Shown: in pieces, positions 23,478 to 35,400 of the stretch
Layout: the number at the start of each line of letters is the position of its first letter
Position numbering within the stretch: position 1 is the first letter of the stretch
Made by a program: the position numbers and the translations under genes
Source of the DNA: Membranipora membranacea
Lineage: Eukaryota; Bryozoa; Gymnolaemata; Cheilostomatida; Membraniporidae
Reading direction: 5' to 3'
Length of the DNA stretch: 64,000 nucleotides
Assembly: GCA_914767715.1 (NCBI GenBank)
Contig: OU612067.1
Coordinates: 3,350,001 to 3,414,000, forward strand
Notes under the pieces: model-generated
Told to the model about the DNA's origin: nothing
The model's database searches: none
Seen by the model: the letters and a program-made list of their open reading frames with translations, nothing else

Positions 23478-26400
23478 TCAGACAGTAGCCCTTCCTTGGT
23501 AAGTAAACAGACTATCTGATGTCATCATATCAGCTTTCCCCAATGATTCCGTCAGCAGTTTGGCAATCTGTGTAATATAGTTAATAAGAATTTGTGATTT
23601 CTATATATGCCAGCAGAGAATAGAGGTAAAGTTTGGTCAGGTCAAATCATGGCGTCACAGCTAAATGTTCTTTTTACAGTGAAGATTCTGATTCTATCTG
23701 GTCTTGCATGTTTAGTACTCAATAGAGACTACAGTAAATTCGATGTATCAAACCCGTGAAAACCAGCCTGCCGATTTAGCACCGCACATCTGGGTAAATC
23801 TTATGTCATAATCCATATTCAATGAAATGTATTGTGAAAAGTGGAATTAAAAGAACAAATGAAAAACGAAGAAGTCGGCTATTTTAGTGCTATTCGGTAG
23901 TAGAATGTACTCATCCTGTTGTGTTGTTATAGCCCAGAACTTACCTCAAAGTTGGTGACTAGCGGAGTCTGAGAATCTATAGACATCCTTCTGATCATAT
24001 AGTTATCATGTATGTTCTTAGTGTTGTTATAACCCAGAACTTACCACAAAGTTGGTGACTAGCGGAGTCTGAGAATCTATAGACATTCTTCTGATCATAT
24101 AGTTATCCTGTATATACTTTGTGTTGCTATAACCCAGAACTTACCTCAAAGTTGGTGACTAGCGGAGTCTGAGAATCTATAGACATTCTTCTGATCATAT
24201 AGTTATCCTGTATATACTTTGTGTTGCTATAACCCAGAACTTACCTCAAAGTTGGTGACTAGCGGAGTCTGAGAATCTATTGACATCCTTCTGATCATAT
24301 AGTTATCCTGTATATACTTTGTGTTGTTATTAGGGAGATTAATCACCAAGTCTATCTTCTTGTCTTGTATCAGTCTGTGATAAAGTAGATTGTAAATATC
24401 GCAGTTTGGAACTTTGTATCCGCGGACAGGTTCACAGAATAACATAGCTAAGTTTATATTGTGGATAAAACAGTTTTAGTTCCCAAAAGATGGAGGGTGA
24501 AATAAGATGGGAATTGTTTTGTAACCATTTTTTTCTAATTGATCAACCTATTGATAGGAAGTAAGGGGCATGAGACAAGAATGGGGCAGTATTTTAGTTA
24601 CCATTTGCGCTTGTTTGCTGTCGATCGGTTGATATTTTCTGGTTAAATTATTTCGGTTTACAAGAGGGAACATGCCAAGTTGGTAATCAGCAGCAGTAGC
24701 AAACTTACTTAGTAGCGATGCCGATATTATGTTCAGTATTATCAGATACAGACCAGCCTACAGTATCTACAGGTATATTGTGACTTCTCATGTAATCAGC
24801 TGTAGCCTTCGTCGCGCACAACTATAATATAGAGATAGTAAAAAGTAGTAAAAGTAGTAGTAGGGGAGACAACTCATGGACTAAAAGTACGATCACCAGC
24901 CAATATGTGGAGCAGCCACAACACATAGCTGTAAGTACAGGTAGCAGGTATAAGTTTTTATGAGTTTTTATACTAGACGGTCGCTGTGTATCAGCCATGT
25001 GATATAATGAATATCTACAGAAATCAGCCAATTTATCGGAAGAGTGGACTCTTTAGTAGGACTAACTAACAGCCAGTTCACCTCCAAAGACAGCAGGAAT
25101 AATCGACCCAATAAGTGTCAAATAACTCAACAACTAAGAATCTCTTACTATTATCCTGGCGGGGGGGGGGGGGGCTTTGAATTAGAAACAGCCAAAGTGG
25201 CAAACTTATACCTGCTAGGATCTCGCTCAAAATCGCTCAGTCATTGATGGAACTATATACACTCTGAGTGAGCAACTTTGGAAGAAATTTGTCTAATTGA
25301 AAGACCAAGTGAGTGATGATATTGGGTGATATGATAGTGATAAATTGCTTTAGTAAAGACTTACATTATATCCGAGATCGTGAAGTTTCTTAGCTGTAGG
25401 GAGGAACTCGGGTTGGAATGATTGCTGAATGCCGATCATGACAGTACCACCCCGTGGAGGAAGTCTAAACCCTGCTGATATCAGTGACTTCAGGAACGCC
25501 GTATGTACATCTGGAGCAAAACATGCTACCTGTAACAGAATATAACAATAATACTCACTATAGAGACTCATTTATAATATGATATTGTCTCCCCTTTGAC
25601 CATGTGAAGACAATCCCAAATCATTCAAGAACTTGCATCAGAGAGATGTAACATATATCCCAAACTCTCTGCCTACACTTATGTGTTGTCATTGATATTA
25701 TAGAATAATGTATATGACATCACACAAGTGTGCTCATATATACATTGGTTATGTGATCAAACTATTTATGTCACAAAACAGAAAGGAAAACATAATATTT
25801 CCATTCAAATTAGCTGATCCGCATTCTTCGTAGAGCAGCAAGTTGGCTCATATTGTAGCATTCGTATTACAGTCATATTATGGTGTCTGGATAAGTTGAT
25901 TTAACCAATAACTTCCAGTATATTTTGTTTAACATGTAAATCTAAAAAGCCATAGCAGCGGTTGAATATAAAGCTAACTGATGCTCTGCGAAAACAGATT
26001 TACAAAAGAAGGGTAGTTCATACCTCTCCAGTAGAAGACATCTCACATCTAAGCAGTGGATCAGCATCTCTTAGCCGAGGCCAGGAGAACATCGGAGCCT
26101 GAAATTATACCACAATAGCTGTGTTTATATGACATGTGATTGTTATACCATAACTAAGAGAAGTTCTTAACAATTAAAACTGCTTAGGAGCTCTTTATTT
26201 GCATGGTTACTCAGTTCTAAATCTACAGTATTATATAATATTACTTATACCTTAAATCATGTAATGTAATGAAAAATTTTCAGCTTCTGCAGATATTAAC
26301 CCACCTTTATTCCTACATAATCTTTAGGATTGTGTGGAGTCTCCAGTGTCGGTAAAGTTTTCATATCTAACTCCTCGCCTACCATGACCTTAGTAGCGAC

Positions 26401-29400
26401 CTTGATAAGGTCAGTGCCGATAGTTTTAGACACAAAGGGGCAGGATCGAGAAGCCCTCAGATTCAGCTCGATCACCATCACATCCTCGGGTGTGACGAGG
26501 AACTGCATGTTAAGAGGTCCTGTGATGTTAAACCTCTTAGCTATTTTCCTGGTGATCTCACTTATCTAAACAAATAAGATTTATACACCTATATCACACT
26601 GTATGGTAGTATTGTAAGTACAACGGTATAAAAATCCAGAGGAAAGACATGATATTCACCATATTATATATCATCTCTAAGGAGTGATATAGCTGATTTG
26701 GCTGAGATATTACAGAGGGCTTTATGGAAGGGTAAATGGTAGCCATATCACGACAGGATTGAGTGAGAGCTATGAGAACCGACCTTGTCGACTTGTTGCT
26801 GAGTGAGAGTTTGAGCCGGCATCATGAGCGTTGCGTCACCACTATGTACTCCAGCATTCTCTACATGCTCCGAGACAGCATGAGCTACTACCTGTCCCTT
26901 ACTGGCTACCGCATCCATCTCTACCTGTAAAACACGAAAGTCAGACTGTCAACAAATACAGAAATACTTATATTATAAGACAGACAGACCCCAGGAATGT
27001 CATAAATAAATACTGGAAAAAAGTTCATAGCTTGGTTTATCAGGTATGGGCTGGTATTGTCTCTAAATCACGCATAACTTATCACAAATCTATTTCACTT
27101 CAGCTCAAATCATTTGCAGAATGGTCAATAAGGTAGTTCAAGGAGTATACAACAAAAATCCCCTGATAACTATCAAGTGGCGTCGAGGGAATGATACAAT
27201 CACGGGCTATCGAAAAATACACACTAAATTTAATCTCTCCAGAGATAACTTGACACAGGATACACTATCAGCACAAAAAAATATATGAGTGAAACCCTTT
27301 TTTATAAATACGCGTAAATACGTCAATGCCTTCTTATTGCTTCTTTTATTTTTTGTTGTTTTCACATGGTCTTATTTGCTTCATGCATTGATCGGTGGTT
27401 AAAAAAGTTCATAATATAACCCCAAGGGTTATATGGTCTGGAACGGGAGACAAAGAGAGACCAAATCCAGCAAATCTGCCCTTTATAATGACCTACAATT
27501 AAAAATAGTTTACATACCTCTCTGGCACCCTGTATGAACTTAGTGATTACGACAGGATGTTCTGGGGACAGCTCAGTAGCAGCCCTCAAGAAAGCCTTCA
27601 TCTCCTCGGGATTGTAGGCTACATTCATAGCTGACCCACTTAGTACAAAGGAAGGTCTGAGGAGACAGGGGTATCCTACACTGGCAGCAAAATCTAGTGC
27701 ATCATCCTGAAAACAAGAAAAAATTAAAAAACAATTAATTTCATAAAAAAATATAAATAGCCCAGGGTTTATTGGCTATCAAACATTAAAATGGAACGCT
27801 TAGGTGTCAAGAAAAAAATTGCTTGCGCAAAAAGCCGCTAGTGAGCTAATCATACTGGGCACACTGTCAGCGGTCAATTGGGTTGTGTATTCTGTTCTGT
27901 CCTAGTTTGAATAGTGGTGGTAGTCAATCAAATAGAGCAGGGGTGCTCAAACTTTTTTGCCAGTGGGCAACTTTTAGAAATTAGCATATTGAAGTGGGCC
28001 AGATTTTTTTGCGCCAATCAAGCAGGCTATCAGTCAGGGGCGTATTGAGCTTATTATTGAACCCAACATCTGCGACAAGCGTGAAAAAAATTTTGGATCT
28101 GTGGTTGGCAAGTGAAAATCTGGGGTAGAAAAGATCTGGGGTGGAGCCTCATTGATCTGGAGTTGAATTCCAACTTTGTGAAATAGAAGAGATACCTTCT
28201 CTTCTTCCCCACAGACCCCCACAACCAGTATGATAAGGTGGTCTGTGCCCTTGAGGCAGTCAAGGGCCAACTAGTAATGTGTAGTGACTTGTATCAAGTA
28301 GTAACTCCAACAGCTTCATTCAGATCCTCATGTTTCCTCATATGCATACTTAGCACTGTTGTCACCAATGAGTCAAAATTTGCCAACTGTGAGTTACAAC
28401 TGTAGGATTTTGAGTTGACTCACCAATGAGCTGAGGGATCTCCATGGAGCTTGTCCAACATCAATATCATCTAATATAGCTGAGAACCTAGCTCTGCTCT
28501 CGGCATCATCGATATCCAGAGGGGACGTACCCAGTATATTCACATCATTATTGTGAAGAGGCAAGGCTAAGTTGTTAGGAATCTGTCCTCCCACAGATAT
28601 TATTGCACCCTTGGATTTCTACAGATGAAAAGTAAAAAATAAGTTGACTTTCAAGCTGAATAAATGTTAGGCATTCCATATTAAATTGAATTGAATTGTT
28701 ATTACTGGTGAACTCTTTATGCAGTAAAAGCGCAAGTTTATTGAAGTCTCAGAATGAAATAGTTTCTGGAGAGGACAATCAGATTAATTGATCCAATCAC
28801 TTGCATTTTGATTTTCTTCCCCATGAGTCGCAAATTTCTGTTTTTTTTGCTAACCAATATAAGAATCGCATTGTATTGGAAAATGGCTTCATTACGCAGC
28901 TTGACTGGAGAGTAAACTTTCTTTGGTCTTTATTAGTATGAGAACCACTCAGAATGTGTGAGCTCCCTCCTCAAGGCTTGAAATAAGCCTAAGGAGCGAT
29001 CTTCAATGGCTGAGGGCAGTCCTCCTTGTAAGGGGTGGATACCCATAGCCCACTTCACGCTCAGAAGCTCACACTATTCCTCATCATCGTGGTTTGGGTC
29101 GGGACTCAATATGAATTTGAGATCCTAGCGATGCATACTATAGAAATGATCCCTAAGAGTATGATCTTAGCGTCATATGGTTTGAAAATAGACCCGACCC
29201 CAGAGCGAAAAACTTGCCCTTGATGCCGTAAAAAAGGGAGGACAGTGGTAGAGTTACCTTGTGATAACCATATCACCTACGCCATGACATAATGTACACT
29301 CTAAATTTCGTAAACATGTTAAAACCCCAACAAATTATCAATGCTGTGAGTTTGAGATATTGGATCTATGCATTGTGACAAGGTAGACAACCACATATTT

Positions 29401-32400
29401 ATGCAAACCCCCACAAGGCTGATGGGTAATATCCAGACCACAAGTGCCTCATCATCATTATCCACACCTCGTTACCCTTCTGGGGGTCTTCAATTAGTTT
29501 GAGCAGTGCTTTTTAAGCAAGTTGTCACTATCACGTCGCTCAATTTAGCGCTCATTCGGTCTTTCAAATAGACAAATTCAGCATGTATATAGCTTCATCC
29601 CACTGGTCACCCATCGCCCATATTATAGGAAGGTATTAACTACTCACCTCGAGTTGGTAGATATCTAGAACTCGCTCCAGACTCAGCTCATCAAAATAAA
29701 GTCTGTCACATTCATCAAAGTCTGTACTCACAGTCTCTGGGTTGTGATTTACTACAATCTGTATATTAAATATACATTGTACGTAAATATGTATTTTCTT
29801 TGGCATACAATATTGAATATGTTTTAATTTACACAATACTTAACTTACTCACATTCATGAACATTGGCATGCATAATTACACAAAATATGTAGCATATCC
29901 AGCCAATTTAACGGATAGTCTAAAATGTTGGAAATGTGATTTCAACAATTTACTTGTCACATGAAAAGTTGAGGGAAGTTGTTGGGAATGCTTAGGCTTG
30001 TAAAGAACTGAGGATTGGAGTCATTATTATTATGATGAGGACACTATATTCGGGCACAATATAGAGTGTGACCAAAAAAACAAGCAAGTATGTGTGAATG
30101 TCAGTATGAAACAGGTGAAATATTTGCTTAGTTAAAAACTACAATGAATAAGAAAAGTAACTTACGGTTTTTTGCCCTAATTCTCTGAGTGTTCTGATAG
30201 CGGATACAGCGCACCAATCAAACTCTACACTACTACCAATATGATAGGGTCCACATCCTAATACCATAGTACCGTGATCATTAAACGTTAGGTCATGCTC
30301 CTATATAAACATAAGCACAAGGGATGAGATATAGAATATGTGTTGTGTCAAGTTTAAGAAATACCCTACCCAACCATTGAATATAACATTGGAGAGGTAA
30401 CAGCTGTATGTCATATATACGCATAATTTGGCAAATTATAGCAAACACATTTAGGAATGAAAATTATGTCAATAAAGGATGGAAAGTATGTGTGTTCATT
30501 ATCTCGACAGTTTATCAAATAATGAGGGGACAATTCCAACTTGCACCCTACTTTTATTAGTACCTATTAATATCATCAGGTATCCGCAAACTCCTAGTTA
30601 TCATGTTTGGAAATCACCACTGATAGAACTTACAGAGCCATTATAACTACAGTAGAGATAATTAGTCATAGCCGGGTACTCAGCAGCCATAGTATCGATC
30701 TGTTTAACCCAGGGTTTAATACCAGCTCTTATCCTGGCCTGTCGAGTCTCCTCCTCAGTCGATCCACTCAGAGATCCTATCTGCTTATCTGAGAATCCTA
30801 ACTTCTTAGATCTGTGTAACGTCTCCTCAGGCACTGAACTCACTCTGTGACAATAAGAGACAAATAATGTATAAAACTATCTAACATAAAAATCTATCCA
30901 ATGACCGACTACCTTCAGTGTAATAGCAACCCAACTGTACGGTTGTGACATAAATCACAATACACGATTCTGGCATTCGTTGCGATGTCAAGGTGTTACC
31001 GAGAAGGAAAGAAACACCCTGGCAAATTAAAACCAAGCATGGGTACAATATAATATATATAACCTGTAACTTGAAGTTGGCTTTGTACATTCCCAAATTC
31101 AAGCAGCGATTTTCCCTTCAGATTAGACAACGTTCATTGCAGCGAGCATATTGACTCTATCTTACCCTGTGTAATGTTCCAGTTCACTTGAGGTGTCAAT
31201 GATATACTGCAGCTTATGTAAGAACCACTTGTCTATCTGTGTAAGCTCGTGTAACTTATCCACACTGTATCCCTCATTGAAGGCCTGTAATCACATACAA
31301 CATGGTGCCTATGAGTGACAAGACATGAATATGATATTATGTGTAGGAGGGATAAATCCTTACTGCATGAATTAGTAAGAGCCATGTCTGACCCACCATG
31401 TGTACACAACTAGCAACGGGAGCCCGCCAGCTTGGCTGATGTCAGTTCGACAGGGCACTTGTTGACAGCTGTCATGACTGAGTAAATGAAGGTAAGGCAG
31501 CTAAATTTACAGTGCGGATAACATTGATCTTTTTCTGTACTAAACAGGTAGCTGACAATAGAGGGTAGGCAATAAAATTATTAGGTGATCAGTGTCAGAT
31601 ATAACTCTATGGAATATGCAACAGCCTACCTGGTCTTTGAAGTCCATATTCCAGACAAACGATGATTTTGTTCATGTTTATTTATTATCTCATCTCAATA
31701 ACCGCTCACCTTACATATGGCGTGTATACGAGTATTAGATGGTACTCTCAGAGCCTCCTCCAGGTCATAATTAGCTGGGTAAGATTTACCAGCTGGTAGA
31801 TTCTGAGTAAACCCTGTTATGGACGGATGAGTCATTCTCAACGCTTTCTGTAAACTCTCCTCAAAGCTGCGGCCGATTGCCATTACCTGTTATAAGGGAA
31901 TATAGTGGTACACAAAATGGGTCGATGATTTAGATTTTAGTTATGGCCTTATCCATTTTGTTGATACTGACTACACCCAGAGGACAATTGATTGAACTGG
32001 CTGATCAATTTTGTTTCACTTCATTTGGTACTTTCTCCAAATGCATTATTGAAATAGTATTTTTATTAGTGGGGATTATGGAGAGTTGTTTCCCTCTACC
32101 ACCAGTCCAGGGGGGAAGCTAAGATCAGCTGGAAGGTTTCTCTAGGGGACCTACACTCACCTCACCGACACTTTTCATGGCACTGCCGATCTCTTTACTT
32201 GTCTGAGAGAAGCGGTCGAGGTCCCAGCGAGGAATCTTAGATACGATGTAGTCCAGACTCGGCTCGAAGCAGGCAGTCGTCTTCTCTGTTGTCATGTTCA
32301 TTATCTCGGGTAGCTGAATGTTCAGTCCGAGTTTAGCGGCGATGAACGCTAATGGGTAACTACAAAACACACAAGGAAAAGGTGAGGGTGGTGATGATGT

Positions 32401-35400
32401 TGATCTCTAAAATAACTTGATTACTGGAAATATGCCTCATCTCTTGTAGATATTATTTCATCTCATGAACATTGCAGATCACGCAGAGGAAAATAACTCC
32501 TGTCAAAGCCAGACTATCACATACTTACCCTGTGGCTTTAGAAGCGAGAGCAGAGCTTCTACTCAGCCTGGCGTTTATCTCTATTATACAGTAGTCTAGT
32601 GAGACAGGATCGAGGGCGTACTGTATATTACACTCTCCCACTATACCAAAGTGCCTAACTACCTTGATGGCTGTCTCTCTCAGCATGTGGTACTCCTGGT
32701 TAGACAGTGTCTGACTAGGAGCTACCACTATGGAGTCACCTTTCAAACAAGAAATACATGGAAAATGTTACTACAAATAGTCAAAAAATGCTTTTCCAGT
32801 AAACTTAGGCTGGAGTTACCTTGGACCTAGCAGAGATGGGACTAGCAACATACTTATAATTATATGTATGATTACATAAATAACATATTCTTATTTCATA
32901 ATATTTCATTTTAATATAATTATTTGGTAGTCTAATACCATTGTACTGAGATCAGGGAGAATCCTCCCAGCGGAGAATAATGATGGAAGATTGTGATCAA
33001 AAGCGTTTTATAGTCCTAACTAAGGAATTATCTGCTCTTGTTTAGCGAGGAGATAACTACTATCTGAACTGTGTAACCTCAACAATTACCTGTATGTACA
33101 CCGAGAGGATCAAAGTTCTCCATATTACACACAGTTACACAGTTATCTGCACAGTCTCTCACTACTTCGTATTCTACCTCCTTCCATCCCTTCAGTGATT
33201 TCTCTACTAACACCTGATTGGTCATCTGAAAAGCCTGTAAGATACAACATTTCAGTCATATGATGGAAGGTCAGCAATGGAAAGATTTAGTAAATTAAGA
33301 AACTCTGCTTACTCATAGAGTAATTAATACCAATATGAGCAGCAATGCAGACATATTTACAGCTCCAGCTAAATAAGAGATGATAAAGCTAGAAATTTAC
33401 CTCTCTTTTCAAGAAAAAATTCCTTTTATGGTTCATTTTGCTCCTAAGTAAAAAAAAGCTTACAAAAAAGCATGATATACAGTTCACTCAGTGCTTATAC
33501 ATGTACAGGCCTGCTAGTACAATCACAAACACATCAAGTTATCTAAAACGAGACACTTTTGAAAGCTTTATGATCCGAGACAGCAGAAGTCTGATATTAT
33601 GGGGAACGAATGTCTGCAAGCAGTAATCATACATGCTACTAACAACTACAAGAAATTCCATGCAAAGACAATCATTCATAGCTGTCTTAAAGATGATGAG
33701 CATTTACCTTTCCACTTCCTAAAGCTGTAAAAATATATTTCATCTATTACTTGCGTAGCAAAATGTGAAGGCAAATTGTTTCTCGTTACGTTTCATATCA
33801 GAACACAATCTATACACAAGCTCTATAGTGATGGTTTACTGCGTTTTCATGTGGCTGATATCCTAGTTTCTATCTATAAGGGATTGTCATAAAGTGCGGA
33901 GCCCTACACTATGAATATATTGAACACTCTCAAGCTACTATTCTCTCTAATCTAACTGACATCATTTAGCGCTATGACATCATTGATTACCATATACATG
34001 TTATATATGATACATATATGATACATATATATATATATATATTATGTCTATGCTGATTACCTTTGTGCAGAGATCTATGAGCTGACTCTTATTATCACAT
34101 AGACCAGAGCCGAGACCACCCAGGCAGTAAGCAGCTCTCACCATAACTGGGTAGTTTATCTTCTCAGCAGCAGATATCGCATCTTCTACCTACACAGGTA
34201 TCAAAAGAATACAGTACAGCTACCCACAAACAGGGATAGCCTGTCTTAGCAAGCTTTGTTAGGTTGGGCACCCCCCCCCCCCCCCCCACCGAACAAAGCT
34301 TGTTAAGACAGGCTACAAACAGGGAGTACTCCTAATAACATGTATGATCATATGGTTAAGTCAATCCATTAAGTCAATCCATATTGGGTAGCTGCATACA
34401 AATTATTTTGCAAAAGCTAATCAAATAAAGGTTGTTTCTGACACATCTCTTTCACTCATTTACAAATAAATCTGCAACAAAAAAAAGGTCTGTTGCCAAT
34501 TCAAAGTGACAGGTGCCAAGTGATATGTAGGACATAATATTAGCAAAAGTACTTCAGAGATTTACTCTACATTTTATGTAAATGAGACAGTACCATGCAC
34601 TGTTTGCATGAACATCTAGGACTTTTATCCTCTCTCCTATCGGTGGAATCTCTATCCACTGGAGAGACAAATACCTATAAAGTGTAAGTTAGTGTTACCT
34701 GTCATCAAAGATGTCAATAAATAGTATTACCAGTCAGCCCACAAAACAGCTTACAGTTATACGACCATCCATGGTAAAAGTTCATGGATTGCTTAACAAA
34801 GCTTCAATATAAACTCACATTCTCAACAGCTATACTTGGTGCCAGTTTTTCGTTGATCTCTTTCAGACCATTAGCGAATATTTCTCTGTCTTCTGTAGCC
34901 ATGATTTTATCAACCTGAGTACCGAGTACTCTCACGTTGTACTTATCTAGTATTCCCTTCTCATACAGCTCAACACCTGTGAAAGTAAAAAAAAAGAGAT
35001 TCTCATAAATCTATAAAACTCATGGGAAAGCCACTACTAGTCTTCTTAAATTACTGTTAAAGCTTATGGTAGTTCTAACTTATATTGAACATGTAATAGT
35101 ATCTTAATGTACAAGTCAGACCACCTACAGAGGCATATGTACCACAGCAAATGCATTCTAGGTGGTCAAGGTTTTGTCTCAGGGTACAGACAATATATCA
35201 GGTTTATCTTTTAAATCTTAGATTTTGCAAAGCCAGCAATGTCATACTGCAGATCTTCCCAAATATTAGAGAGTATACACTGTCCGATATCGGAAATCTG
35301 TAATATACACTGTCCGATATCGGAAATCTGTAATATACACTGTCCGATATCGGAAATCTGTAATATACACTGTCCGATATCGGAAATCTGTACGCATGGA

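Noticed and set aside
24245-24821. A frameshift or pseudogene break between CPS exons 27 and 28
   Set aside because: The apparent phase clash comes from the acceptor near 24447. The internal acceptor at 24375-24379 restores phase and conserved sequence.
28034-28270. Intronic ORFs in the CPS gene (78 and 69 codons)
   Set aside because: They overlap in two frames, have no recognisable content and sit inside transposon-like sequence.
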